Shown here in pieces: positions 26,725 through 35,882 of a stretch of 64,000 bases of DNA. The notes below the pieces were generated by a model. It saw only the letters and a program-made list of their open reading frames with translations, did not search any database and was not told where the DNA came from. Source of the stretch: Burkholderia cepacia (lineage in GTDB: Bacteria > Pseudomonadota > Gammaproteobacteria > Burkholderiales > Burkholderiaceae); the NCBI RefSeq assembly GCF_001718835.1, contig NZ_CP013442.1, forward strand, positions 744,001-808,000. The letters are read 5' to 3'. The first letter of the stretch is position 1; the number at the start of each line of letters is the position of its first letter. The position numbers and the translations under genes were made by a program.

Positions 26725-27990
26725 ATGTCAAGGAAGCCTGATTTGACAGAGGAAACATCCGTGCCGGCCGCCGGAACCGCAGTCCGGCTCGGCCTCAAGG
26801 AAAACTGGCGGCAGTTCGCGCTGCTCGTGCTGATCAATGCGTTCGTCGGGGGCATGGTCGGAATCGAGCGGACGGTCGTGCCGCTGATCGGCTCCGAAAC
26901 GTTTCACCTCGCATCCACGACGCTCGTTACGTCCTTCATCGTCAGTTTCGGCCTCGTGAAAGCGGTCGCCAACCTGATTTCCGGCCAGCTGGCCGACACC
27001 TGGGGCCGCAAGCGCGTGCTCGTCGCCGGTTGGCTGCTGGGGCTGCCGGTGCCGTTCATGATCATCGCCGCGCCCGATTGGGGATGGGTGGTCGCCGCCA
27101 ATGTGCTGCTCGGCCTCAGCCAGGGCTTCGCGTGGTCGATGACCGTGATCATGAAAGTGGATCTGGTGGGACCGAAGGGGCGTGGCCTCGCGGTCGGGCT
27201 CAACGAGTTCGCGGGCTATTTCGCGGTGGGCCTGACCGCGTTTCTGACCGGCTATCTGGCGAGCCGCCACGGCCTGCGGCCGACGCCGATCCTTCTCGGG
27301 ATCGGCTATGCGGTCGCCGGCCTGACCCTGTCGATGTTCGTCGTCCGCGATACGCGCGGCCACGTTCGACTGGAGGCCGGCAAGCCGCACGAAGAAGCGT
27401 CGCCGCTGTCGTTTCGCGACGTGTTTCTGCTCACGTCGCTCAAGGATCGCAACCTGTTTGCCGCGTCGCAGGCCGGACTGGTCAACAACCTCAACGACGG
27501 GATGAGCTGGGGCATCTTCCCGCTGTTTTTCATGGGGCTCGGGCTCGGTGTCGAGCGAATCGGCATCCTCAAGGCGGTCTACCCGATCGTGTGGGGCGTC
27601 AGCCAGGTCGTCACCGGCCCGTTGAGCGACCGATGGGGGCGCAAGGGGTTGATCGTCGCCGGCATGTGGGTGCAGGCGGCGGGTCTGTGCCTGACCGCGT
27701 CGACCGGTCAGTTCCGGTGGTGGCTGGTCGCGAGCGTGCTGCTCGGCCTCGGCACCGCGATGGTCTACCCGAGCCTGATTGCGGCGGTGTCGGACGCGTC
27801 GGAACCGGGCTGGCGGGCGCGATCGCTGAGCGTGTACCGGTTCTGGCGCGACCTCGGCTATGCGATCGGCGCGCTGTCGGCGGGCCTCATCGCCGACCGA
27901 TTCGGATTCGCTGACGCGATCTTCTCGGTGGCGGCCGTCACGTTCATGTCGGGTGCCGTGGTTGCGATCGTCATGCGCGAGCGCCATTGA
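26725..27990 (+). CDS. MFS transporter, 12 TM
   Basis: A 421-residue major facilitator with the loop 2-3 motif GQLADTWGRKRVL and its repeat GPLSDRWGRKGLI. It ends in a short basic tail. The ATG at 26725 has a weak ribosome site; a GTG at 26761 preceded by AGAGGAAA could be the real start. It follows the carbamoyl hydrolase by 23 nt on the same strand, so it may belong to the right arm of the ergothioneine locus as an exporter or a second importer. The sequence (FVVRDTRGHVRLE, WGIFPLFFMG) resembles general drug/metabolite MFS members, so its cargo is unknown. Confidence 0.8.
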   Translation: MSRKPDLTEETSVPAAGTAVRLGLKENWRQFALLVLINAFVGGMVGIERTVVPLIGSETFHLASTTLVTSFIVSFGLVKAVANLISGQLADTWGRKRVLVAGWLLGLPVPFMIIAAPDWGWVVAANVLLGLSQGFAWSMTVIMKVDLVGPKGRGLAVGLNEFAGYFAVGLTAFLTGYLASRHGLRPTPILLGIGYAVAGLTLSMFVVRDTRGHVRLEAGKPHEEASPLSFRDVFLLTSLKDRNLFAASQAGLVNNLNDGMSWGIFPLFFMGLGLGVERIGILKAVYPIVWGVSQVVTGPLSDRWGRKGLIVAGMWVQAAGLCLTASTGQFRWWLVASVLLGLGTAMVYPSLIAAVSDASEPGWRARSLSVYRFWRDLGYAIGALSAGLIADRFGFADAIFSVAAVTFMSGAVVAIVMRERH

Positions 27991-28251
27991 TGGATTCCGA
28001 TCCGGCTCAAACGCTCAGGCCAGGCACAGCGCGCCGGCGCGCGGCTATTGTCCACCAAAATGCGACAGCGAATCCGATTGCAACAGATTGATGAATCATG
28101 ACGGGACAGTAAACTGCACCTGTGCTTCGCGAGATCCGCTCCGGTTTGCCGGTCGATCGAGCGAAGAAGCAGTCCGCCGTCTACGTATCCCGCCGCATCG
28201 GGACGCGGCCGCCGACGGACGCATCGACCCGTCAATTGAAAGAGGCTTGCC

Positions 28252-28665
28252 ATGCGTTACGTTTCGCTGGAGTCGAAGAAGGACGAGCTGCTGCTCGCCG
28301 CCCGCGTGCTGATGATGGTGCTGTTCATCCTGTTCGGATGGCAGAAGCTGACCGGCTTCTCGGGCACCGTCGCCTACATGGCGTCGACCGGGGCGCCTTC
28401 GCCCGAGCTGTCGGCGGTGATCGCGGTCGCGGTCGAGCTGGTCGGCGGCCTGCTGATCGCAATCGGCTTCTACACGCGGCCGCTCGCGTTGCTGTTCGCA
28501 GCCTATACGGTCGCCACCGCGTTCATCGGGCATCGCTACTGGGCGGCGCACGGGATGGAGCAATACATGGCGATGATCAACTTCTACAAGAACGTGAGCA
28601 TCATCGGCGGGCTGCTGTTGCTCGCGCTGACCGGGCCGGGCAAGTATTCGCTCGACAGGAAGTAA
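28252..28665 (+). CDS. DoxX family membrane protein
   Basis: A 137-residue protein with four predicted membrane helices and the DoxX pattern LLAARVLMMVLFILFGWQKLTGF, then AVELVGGLLIAIGFYTRPLAL. DoxX/YphA proteins are small inner-membrane proteins, often linked to redox or thiol stress; their biochemical role is poorly defined. The start at 28252 follows AAAGAGG at good spacing. It stands alone, with a good terminator hairpin downstream. Confidence 0.88.
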   Translation: MRYVSLESKKDELLLAARVLMMVLFILFGWQKLTGFSGTVAYMASTGAPSPELSAVIAVAVELVGGLLIAIGFYTRPLALLFAAYTVATAFIGHRYWAAHGMEQYMAMINFYKNVSIIGGLLLLALTGPGKYSLDRK

Positions 28666-28695
28666 GGTCTCGCCGCGTCGTCGGCGATGCAATGG

Positions 28696-28721
28696 GCCCG
28701 GTGCGTGAATGCGCACCGGGC
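28696..28721 (+). terminator. Terminator hairpin of the DoxX gene
   Basis: GCCCGGTGCG (28696-28705) and CGCACCGGGC (28712-28721) form a perfect 10-bp stem with a 6-nt loop, followed by TTCGTCGTTTT. It lies 31 nt after the DoxX stop. Confidence 0.75.
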
Positions 28722-28997
28722 TTCGTCGTTTTGGGGGGCGGCGAAACCCGGGATGTTCGAAATGTCTGTACTGGTTCGCACGCGGCGCACAGTGCGATGA
28801 AGGTTGTGAACGCAACCGTAAAGGAGGTGAGCGGAGGCGGCACATCGCGCGATTAGTCCGGATTTTGCAGAAGACCTTTTCTGTGCAGCGCGTTAATCGA
28901 CTGTCGCGCGATCTCCAATAATGGCCGCCGATCCGTCGGTCGATCCACCGCGGTGACACGCCGGCGTTCTCGCCAAAGCAACCTGAAAAAATAATAT
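28722..28997. other. Intergenic region upstream of the second porin
   Basis: The region downstream of the DoxX terminator becomes A/T-rich near 28970-29000 (AAAAAATAATATATG at the porin start) and should contain the porin promoter and leader. No gene was recognised in it. Confidence 0.4.
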
Positions 28998-30257
28998 ATG
29001 TACTGCGATAGAAACAAGAACACGCGCGACAAGACCCGCGCCAGCGCGCATGGAGCAACCTTCGGCGGCCGGCGGGTGTCCGGCCTCGCCGGGACCGTCG
29101 TCGCGGCCTGCCTCGCGGGCTTCGGCGCGGGCGCGGCCCACGCGCAAAGCAGCGTGACGCTGTACGGCCTGATCGACACGTCGATCACCTACTCGACCAA
29201 CCAGCGCACGCACGGCGCCGGCTCGCCGGGCAGCGGCACCGTCGCGATGACGAGCGGTGCCCTGAACGCGTCGCGCTGGGGGTTGCGCGGCCGCGAGGAT
29301 CTCGGCGGCGGGATGGCCGCGATCTTCGGGCTCGAGAACGGTTTCTCGGGCACCACCGGCGCGCTGTCGCAGAAAGGCGTCGACATGTTCGGCCGCCAGG
29401 CATGGGTCGGCGTGAGCTCGAAGACGGCCGGCGCGCTCACGTTCGGCCGCCAGTACGACCTGATCCTCGATTTCGTCACGCCGCTCGGCGCGTCCGGCCC
29501 CGGCTGGGGCGGCAACCTCGCGGTTCATCCGTACGACAACGACGATTCGAACCGCAACCTCCGCATCAACCAAGCGGTGAAGTACACGAGCCCGACGTAT
29601 CGCGGGCTGACGTTCGGCGCGATGTACGGGTTCTCGAACACGGCCGGCCAGTTCGCCAACAACGCGGCGTGGAGCGCGGGCGTGTCGTATGCGAACGGGC
29701 CGCTGAAGCTCGGCGCCGGCTACCTGAAGATCAGCCGCGACCGCAACCTGGCCAACCCGAATGGCGCACTGAGCACGGTCGACGGCTCGGCGACGATCAC
29801 CGGCGGCAACCAGCAGATCTGGGCCGCGGCCGGCCGTTATGCGTTCGGGCCGCATTCGGTCGGCGCCGCGTGGTCGCACTCGACCACCGACGGCGTGACG
29901 GGCGTGCTCCAGGGCGGCGGCATCGCGCCGTTGAAGGGGGAATCGCTGGTGTTCGACAACTTCTCGGTCGACGGGCGCTTCGCCGTCACGCGTGCGTTGA
30001 GCCTCTCGGCCGCGTACACGTACACGATGGGCCGTTTCGAATCGCGTGCGGGCGAAACCCGGCCGAAGTGGAATCAGGTGGTTGCGCAGGCCGATTACGC
30101 GTTCACGAAGCGCACGGATGCGTATCTCGAGGGGGTCTACCAGAGCGTGAGCGGAGGCCGGGGCAATCCGGCATTCAACGCGACGATATGGACGCTGACG
30201 CCGTCGGCGAACAGCAACCAGGTCGTCGTCGCACTGGGGCTGCGGCATCGGTTCTGA
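28998..30257 (+). CDS. Gram-negative porin (OmpC-like)
   Basis: A 419-residue porin. The signal is long, with about 25 polar and basic residues before the hydrophobic core LAGTVVAACLAGFGAGAAHAQ. The mature protein starts SSVTLYGLIDTSITY and ends VVALGLRHRF, with the terminal phenylalanine for BAM-dependent assembly. The extended N-terminal region is longer than in most Burkholderia porins; a GTG start near codon 27 would shorten it to ordinary length, but the ATG at 28998 is the only in-frame ATG before the signal. No terminator or partner gene links it to the neighbours. Confidence 0.85.
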   Translation: MYCDRNKNTRDKTRASAHGATFGGRRVSGLAGTVVAACLAGFGAGAAHAQSSVTLYGLIDTSITYSTNQRTHGAGSPGSGTVAMTSGALNASRWGLRGREDLGGGMAAIFGLENGFSGTTGALSQKGVDMFGRQAWVGVSSKTAGALTFGRQYDLILDFVTPLGASGPGWGGNLAVHPYDNDDSNRNLRINQAVKYTSPTYRGLTFGAMYGFSNTAGQFANNAAWSAGVSYANGPLKLGAGYLKISRDRNLANPNGALSTVDGSATITGGNQQIWAAAGRYAFGPHSVGAAWSHSTTDGVTGVLQGGGIAPLKGESLVFDNFSVDGRFAVTRALSLSAAYTYTMGRFESRAGETRPKWNQVVAQADYAFTKRTDAYLEGVYQSVSGGRGNPAFNATIWTLTPSANSNQVVVALGLRHRF

Positions 30258-30311
30258 CGCGTGACTGGACTGGGCCAGCGGACGCCGCCGCTGGCCACGT
30301 GCGACTGCTGC

Positions 30312-31499
30312 TTATTGCTCGTTCTGATCAGACCGGTGCGCCTTGGCGCCATTCATGGGCGCGATGGTGCCGAACAGGCCATTGGTCTCCTTGTTCGGAC
30401 CCGCGGTGAAGTACAGCGTGTCCGGGCTCGAGTTGCGGCCGCCGCCGAGCGTCAGCGTCCACAGGCCGTCGATCGTCAGCGGATTGCCGGCCGCGTTCTC
30501 CAGCTGCTCGACAAAACTGCCGTTGTCGTCGAAGACACCGATTCGCCCGTCGCCGAAGTTGCCGATCAGGATCTTGCCGCTGAAGCGGCCGAATGCAAAC
30601 GAAGCGCGTGTGATGCCCCACGGTGAGTTGAGCGTGCCTTGGCTGGCGAAGCGGCGCAGCAGGTGGCCGTCCGTATCGAATACGTCGACGAATCCATGAC
30701 CGTTGCCGGCAACGTCGTCATGCTTCTGATCGTCCTGTTGCGCATAGGTGACGAAAAGGTCGCCATCGATGTTCGCGATGCCGAACGGCGCGTAGCCGGC
30801 CGGGATGCGCGGGTCGATGAAGCCGCCGTCCGTTTTCGCGGGCGTGAACATGCCGTTCGCGCCGTTGGGCCCGAATACATCGATCCGTCCCGCGCGGAAG
30901 TTCGTCGCAAACAGGAAGGCGCCTTTCGCGTTCACGCCGAAGACGAGACCCTTGTAGACGGCTCCGTTGGCCGCGGATGGCGTGGACGAGTTATCGGCCG
31001 CGAGCACGGCGCGGTCCGCGGGATTCAAGCCGCCGGCCCAGGCGGAAAGCGTGCCGTCCTCGGTCGCGAAGATGAATGCGGCCTGAAGCCTGGTGCCGGG
31101 CACGAGAAATGCCGACGACGGATTCCACACGATTCCGGTCGGCGCCGCGGGCGCGGGATTCGGCGGATTGATGGACGAGACGGGATGACAGGCGCTGGCC
31201 GGCGTCACATTGCCCGGCAGCGGGATGGAAACCTGCAGCGCGACCTTGGTTCCCTGGCCGTCATACAGCGTGGAGCAGCCGGTGGCATTGTCGTTGACCC
31301 AGAATGGACTGCCTGCCGGGCTGAAGGCAACGCCCCATGCGTTCTGCAGCACGGGGTCGACCTTCGGGGCCGAGCCGGCCAGATTGGACACGAGTGGCGT
31401 GACGACGTAAGCGTCATTGTCAGCGGCATGCGCAATGGTGAAACCGGCGGCGAGGACGATGACGGTCGCCGCCTTGAGACCCCACGAGACCTGGGACAT
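30312..31499 (-). CDS. TIGR03118 family secreted beta-propeller-like protein
   Basis: A 395-residue protein with signal peptide MSQVSWGLKAATVIVLAAGFTIAHA. The start at 31499 follows GAGGAGG. The repeated pattern of short beta blades (VVTPLVSNLAGSAP, GGLNPADRAVLAADNS, AGRIDVFGPNGANG, FVDVFDTDGHLLRRFAS and GRIGVFDDNGSFVEQ) is that of NHL-like propellers. I assign it to the TIGR03118 family from the ordered motifs NAWGVAFSPAGSPFWVNDN and SSPDTLYFTAGPN. The function of this family is not established; it is exported to the periplasm or beyond. It stands alone and converges on the porin. Confidence 0.78.
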   Translation of the reverse strand: MSQVSWGLKAATVIVLAAGFTIAHAADNDAYVVTPLVSNLAGSAPKVDPVLQNAWGVAFSPAGSPFWVNDNATGCSTLYDGQGTKVALQVSIPLPGNVTPASACHPVSSINPPNPAPAAPTGIVWNPSSAFLVPGTRLQAAFIFATEDGTLSAWAGGLNPADRAVLAADNSSTPSAANGAVYKGLVFGVNAKGAFLFATNFRAGRIDVFGPNGANGMFTPAKTDGGFIDPRIPAGYAPFGIANIDGDLFVTYAQQDDQKHDDVAGNGHGFVDVFDTDGHLLRRFASQGTLNSPWGITRASFAFGRFSGKILIGNFGDGRIGVFDDNGSFVEQLENAAGNPLTIDGLWTLTLGGGRNSSPDTLYFTAGPNKETNGLFGTIAPMNGAKAHRSDQNEQ

Positions 31500-31734
31500 G
31501 ATGTCCTCCTCAGTCTGACTGGTGAGAAATCGCTCCACGCGTGAGCGCCCGAGGAAGCTAAACGTTCGCGCCATCGCGAATATTCCCGTGGTCCTCGAAT
31601 ATTCACGGCACTGCTGCACGACGGCTTCGACCTTCAGGGGTAGCGCCGAAGCGCGATGACGCGCGAGTACGACGAATGCATGCCGAAGCGGCTAGTATGT
31701 GGCGGTGAGCACTGTGAACGTTCGAGGCTTTCCC

Positions 31735-32661
31735 ATGTGCGACTCCGTGCGTCTTCAGCGCGGCATGCTCTGGCCTGCCGTCCTGCGCCAGACCGAACAC
31801 GCATTGGCCTGTGGCGCGTTGCGTCCGGTCGAGACCACTCGGACGACGATCGAAGACGGCGGCGTACGCTTTCTCGTGCGCCAGGTTTCGAGCCTCGCGC
31901 GCAAGGACGAAGAGAGACAGAAGCGGGAAGCCGGGCAGCCCCGGAAACGCGCATCGATCGATCCGTTTCTGCCCTACGATCCGGACCTCTTCGTCGCCGA
32001 CATCACGGACACCCATCTCGCGTTGCTCAACAAGTTCAACGTGATCGATCATCATCTGCTGGTCGTCACGCGTCGCTTCGAGCCGCAGGAAGCGCTGTTG
32101 AACGCGGCGGACTTCACCGCGTTGTTCACCTGCATGGCCGAATTCCAGGGCCTCGGTTTCTACAACGGCGGGGCGGCGGCCGGTGCGAGCCAGCCGCACA
32201 AGCATCTGCAGATCGTTCCGCTGCCGTTTGCGCAAGGCGAACCCATGCCGCCGATCGCGCCGCTTCTCGCTTCCGCGCGCGACGACGGTTCCGTCTGCAC
32301 CATCGCGGGTCTCGCGTTTCCCCACGCGTTCGCAAGGCTGGCGTTGCCGCCCGGCACGCCGCCGAGCGACGGCGCGCAGCGCGCGCTCGGCGTCTATCGC
32401 GATCTGCTGCACGCGATGGGGCTGCACGCGATCGACGTCGACGGCGAAGCGCATCAATCCTCGGCCTACAACCTGCTCGTCATGCCGCAAGGCATGCTGC
32501 TCGTTCCGAGATCCATGGAGTGCGTCGATGGCATTTCGATCAACGCGCTGGGCTTTGCGGGATCGCTCTTCGTGCGCGACGCCGCGCAGATGCAGGTCAT
32601 CAGAACGCTCGGCCCGATGGCGGTGCTGCGGCGCGTCGCGGGGGCGTCTGATGTGGCATGA
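31735..32661 (+). CDS. ATP adenylyltransferase / Ap4A phosphorylase (Apa1/2-like)
   Basis: A 308-residue homologue of fungal Apa1/Apa2. It has the HIT-like active-site motif ASQPHKHLQIVPLP (about residues 155-168) and an N-terminal domain with FNVIDHHLLVVTRRFEPQ. The family cleaves diadenosine tetraphosphate phosphorolytically to ATP and ADP and so limits alarmone levels. The ATG at 31735 is preferred; a GTG-started frame could begin at 31699. It stands alone, with a divergent TIGR03118 gene upstream and the long leader of the valyl-tRNA synthetase gene downstream. Confidence 0.85.
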   Translation: MCDSVRLQRGMLWPAVLRQTEHALACGALRPVETTRTTIEDGGVRFLVRQVSSLARKDEERQKREAGQPRKRASIDPFLPYDPDLFVADITDTHLALLNKFNVIDHHLLVVTRRFEPQEALLNAADFTALFTCMAEFQGLGFYNGGAAAGASQPHKHLQIVPLPFAQGEPMPPIAPLLASARDDGSVCTIAGLAFPHAFARLALPPGTPPSDGAQRALGVYRDLLHAMGLHAIDVDGEAHQSSAYNLLVMPQGMLLVPRSMECVDGISINALGFAGSLFVRDAAQMQVIRTLGPMAVLRRVAGASDVA

Positions 32662-32754
32662 CGGATGACACCTGTCATCACAGGTTATCGTGGCGAGTGG
32701 AAGCCAGCCGCGATGACCGACGTGCCCGCTCTCGCTCGAACCTCCCGGCAGGTA

Positions 32755-32783
32755 TTGCGAGCGCTCCGATATTCGTCTATAAA
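32755..32783 (+). promoter_or_regulatory. Sigma-70-type promoter upstream of the second valS
   Basis: TTGCGA (32755-32760) and TATAAA (32778-32783) are separated by exactly 17 nt. Transcription would start near 32790, directly at the hairpin at 32790-32808. This gives the valS transcript a leader of about 430 nt. Confidence 0.55.
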
Positions 32784-32789
32784 TTGCTG

Positions 32790-32808
32790 TCCGGGCTACG
32801 AGCCCGGA
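32790..32808 (+). promoter_or_regulatory. Hairpin at the predicted 5' end of the valS leader
   Basis: TCCGGGCT (32790-32797), loop ACG, AGCCCGGA (32801-32808) make a perfect 8-bp stem. No T tract follows, so it is not an ordinary terminator; a stabilising 5' hairpin or a regulatory element is more likely. Confidence 0.45.
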
Positions 32809-32838
32809 ATTCCATTCCCCTTACCTGTGGAGGATGCT

Positions 32839-32868
32839 ATGTCACCGTTAAACGTAACGCCGCGCTGA
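32839..32868 (+). CDS. Nine-residue leader peptide candidate upstream of valS
   Basis: The frame ATG TCA CCG TTA AAC GTA ACG CCG CGC TGA encodes MSPLNVTPR. A strong GTGGAGG ribosome site at 32827-32833 is correctly spaced from the ATG. It lies about 55 nt into the predicted valS transcript and 354 nt before the valS start. It contains one valine codon, too few for a classical attenuator, and I do not see a clear terminator/antiterminator pair. It may simply be a chance short frame. Confidence 0.3.
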   Translation: MSPLNVTPR

Positions 32869-33221
32869 TCGCCGCCACGGCAACCCGTTCAATCGCTGTC
32901 TCCCGCCTCGAGCGCTCGTGCCATTGCGCGCACCCTCGTCACGCTTCTCCCGAACGCATTCCCGGCTTTGATGTAGTCCGTCCGCCCGGATGGCGCGTCC
33001 CCACGCCGCCAGACCCCGACGACCTGCGACGAAACCGGCTCCGTCTCGCGCGCCCATCGGGTAGCCGCCGCGACACGTCATCCGTCCGCCTGCATCGCCG
33101 TTGAACGCGGCGATTCTCATCAAGCATCCGCATGGCCCGCGGACGGACCGCGCTCGCGCCCATTCCGTCCATGCCGCGCCATCCGGTTTCCACATCAAGA
33201 CGACGACAGGGAAGCGCCACC
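32869..33221. other. Long untranslated leader before the second valS
   Basis: The 353 nt between the leader peptide candidate and the valS start have no recognisable gene on either strand; the open minus-strand frame across it has a repetitive, non-protein-like composition. Given the promoter at 32755, it would be a long 5' untranslated region. No T-box features were recognised. Confidence 0.4.
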
Positions 33222-35786
33222 ATGTCTCAACCAACGACACAGCCCATCCACCGCTCCATCCCGGAGAAACCGCGTCTCGACGGACTCGAAGCGAAGTGGA
33301 GCACACGATGGGAAACGCAGCGCATTTATGCTTTCGACCGCGCCGCCGCGCGCGACGCGGTGTACTCGATCGACACGCCGCCGCCGACGGTCTCCGGCTC
33401 GCTGCACGTCGGGCACGTGTTCAGCTACACGCACGCGGACATCATCGCCCGCTATCAGCGCATGACGGGAAAGACGGTTTTCTATCCGATGGGCTGGGAC
33501 GACAACGGCCTGCCGACAGAGCGCCGCGTGGAGAATTTTTATGGCGTCGTCTGCGATCCCCATGCGCGATACGATCCCGGCTTTCGCACGCCGGACGTCG
33601 CGCCGACGCAGCGCGCATCGTTCCGGCGGATCAGCCGGCGCAATTTCGTCGAGTTGTGTCATCGGTTGACGGCCATCGACGAAACCGCGTTTCGCGAATT
33701 GTTCGTGCGGCTCGGCATCTCGGTCGACTGGGATCTCAACTACGCGACCATCGGCGCACGCGCGCAGCGCATCAGCCAACGGGCGTTGCTCCGCAACCTG
33801 CGGCGCGGGGAGCTCTATCAGCAGGAAGCGCCTTGCCTGTGGGACGTCACGTTCCAGACCGCGGTCGCCCAGGCCGAACTCGAAGACCGCGAGATCGACG
33901 GTGCATGGCACGATCTCCGCTTCCTGGATGACGCGGGAAACGACGTCATCGTGTCCACGACGAGGCCCGAGCTGCTTGCCGCATGCGTGGCGCTCGTCGT
34001 CCATCCCGACGATGCGCGGTTTCGCGCAAGCGCAGGCAAGCGCGTGCGCTGCCCGCTGTACGACATCGACGTTCCGGTGATGACGCATGCGCTTGCCGAT
34101 CCCGGCAAGGGGAAGGGCATCGCGATGATCTGCACGTTCGGCGATCTGACCGACGTGATCTGGTGGCGCGAACTCGAACTGCCGACGCGTGCGATCGTCG
34201 GCAGGGACGGCCGTTTGCGACAGGAGATGCCGGAATGGCTCCTGTCGGACGAAAGCAGAACCGCTTATGCGCGCATTGCAGGAAGGCCGCTACCCGACGC
34301 GCGCCGCGAGGTCGTCGCGCAACTCGCGTCGGCCGGCGCCCTGATAGGTGCGCCCCGGCCAACCCGTCACGCCGTCAAGTTTTTCGAAAAGGGCGATCGC
34401 CCGCTGGAAATCGTCGCAACGCGCCAGTGGTATCTGCGTAACGGCGGGCGCGATCCAGCGCTGCGCGACGCATTGCTGACACGCGGCGCCGAGCTCCATT
34501 GGCATCCGCCATTCATGGGCAGCCGGTACGCGAACTGGGTGGACGGCCTGAACGGCGACTGGCTGATCAGCCGTCAGCGGATTTTCGGCGTGCCGATTCC
34601 GCTGTGGTACCCGCTCGACGCGGCCGGGCAGCCCGATTACCGCATGCCGATCCAGCCCGACGAAACGACGCTGCCCGTCGATCCGCAAACCGACGTTCCG
34701 CCCGGCTATGGCGAGGCGCAGCGCGGCAAGCCCGGCGGCTTCATCGGCGAAAGCGACATCATGGACACCTGGGCGACCAGTTCGCTGACGCCGCAGATCG
34801 CCGCCGCATGGGGCGAGCCGGACGAATGCTGCGCGCGCGTGTTCCCGATGGACCTGCGCCCGCAGGGGCACGACATCATCCGCACATGGTTGTTCTCGAC
34901 GGTCGCGCGTTCGCATCTTGAGAGCGCGTGCCTGCCGTGGACGCACGCGATGCTGTCCGGCTGGATTCTCGATCCGGACCGCAAGAAGATGTCCAAATCG
35001 AAGGGCAACGTTGTGACGCCCGCCGCATTGCTGGACACGCACGGCTCGGACGGCGTGCGCTATTGGGCGGCGCTCGGGCGCCCGGGCATGGACACGGCCT
35101 TCGACGAAACGCAGATGCGCAACGGCCGCCGTCTCGCATTGAAACTGCTGAACGTGTCGAAGCTAGCGCTCGGCTTCACGCAAGCGCCCGCCGCGCCGCT
35201 TTGCGAGGCGCTCGATCGCGCGATGCTCGCGCGTCTCGCGCAGGTCGTGACGCTGGCGACCACGGCATTCGACGCGCTCGACTACAGCAAGGCGATCGAG
35301 CATATCGAGGCGTTTTTCTGGTGGTATTGCGACGACTACGTGGAATTGGTGAAAGGCCGCGCGCGGGGAAACGATGCGCGTGCCTGCTCCGCGCACCACG
35401 CGCTGGCTGCATCCCTGTCCGTGTTGCAGCGCTTGTTCGCGCCGTTCCTGCCGTTCGCCGCGGAAGAGTGCTGGTCATGGTGGCAAACGGGATCGATCCA
35501 TCGTTCGGCGTGGCCCGACGCCGCCTCGCTGCGGATGCTTGCAGGAGCGGATGCGGACAGCGCAGTGAGCGTCGTCGTTTCCGATGTGCTGCGCGAGATT
35601 CGCCGCGCAAAGTCGGAGGCGAAGGTGTCGATGAAGGCGGCCGCTTCGATCGTGACGATCGGCGATGCGGCGCAGCGCCTCGCGCTGTTGCGGCAAGCGC
35701 AAGGCTATCTGCGCGACGCCGGGCATATTGGCGAGCTCGAAATGGTCGAGTCGGAGCGGTTTCGCGTCGACGTGACGCTTGCGTGA
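33222..35786 (+). CDS. valS: Second valyl-tRNA synthetase, archaeal/actinobacterial type
   Basis: An 854-residue class I synthetase. The HIGH motif is in VSGSLHVGHVFSY (about residues 57-69) and KMSKS in KKMSKSKGN (about 588). WDDNGLPTERRVENFYGVVC is the hallmark of the archaeal and actinobacterial ValRS type rather than the proteobacterial enzyme, which has a different block and a C-terminal coiled coil. Here the C-terminus is short, about 100 residues less than E. coli ValS. The CP1 editing domain with TTRPE is present. Start 33222 has AGGGA upstream. Burkholderia should carry its own standard valS elsewhere, so this is probably an extra, transferred copy; resistance to a ValRS inhibitor or proofreading of an analogue are possible roles. 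Confidence 0.85.
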   Translation: MSQPTTQPIHRSIPEKPRLDGLEAKWSTRWETQRIYAFDRAAARDAVYSIDTPPPTVSGSLHVGHVFSYTHADIIARYQRMTGKTVFYPMGWDDNGLPTERRVENFYGVVCDPHARYDPGFRTPDVAPTQRASFRRISRRNFVELCHRLTAIDETAFRELFVRLGISVDWDLNYATIGARAQRISQRALLRNLRRGELYQQEAPCLWDVTFQTAVAQAELEDREIDGAWHDLRFLDDAGNDVIVSTTRPELLAACVALVVHPDDARFRASAGKRVRCPLYDIDVPVMTHALADPGKGKGIAMICTFGDLTDVIWWRELELPTRAIVGRDGRLRQEMPEWLLSDESRTAYARIAGRPLPDARREVVAQLASAGALIGAPRPTRHAVKFFEKGDRPLEIVATRQWYLRNGGRDPALRDALLTRGAELHWHPPFMGSRYANWVDGLNGDWLISRQRIFGVPIPLWYPLDAAGQPDYRMPIQPDETTLPVDPQTDVPPGYGEAQRGKPGGFIGESDIMDTWATSSLTPQIAAAWGEPDECCARVFPMDLRPQGHDIIRTWLFSTVARSHLESACLPWTHAMLSGWILDPDRKKMSKSKGNVVTPAALLDTHGSDGVRYWAALGRPGMDTAFDETQMRNGRRLALKLLNVSKLALGFTQAPAAPLCEALDRAMLARLAQVVTLATTAFDALDYSKAIEHIEAFFWWYCDDYVELVKGRARGNDARACSAHHALAASLSVLQRLFAPFLPFAAEECWSWWQTGSIHRSAWPDAASLRMLAGADADSAVSVVVSDVLREIRRAKSEAKVSMKAAASIVTIGDAAQRLALLRQAQGYLRDAGHIGELEMVESERFRVDVTLA

Positions 35787-35882
35787 AGCGACTCGTGCGA
35801 TTGGAACGCACGGCCAAGCCTGCGCGAACCGATCGCGCGACTCTTTTCATCGCGACCGGGCATTTCTGCCTGCCATGCTCTT

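Noticed and set aside
32848..33306. 152-residue minus-strand frame over the valS leader
   Set aside because: Tryptophan-, glycine- and arginine-rich without any recognisable domain or start signal, and it overlaps the valS 5' end.
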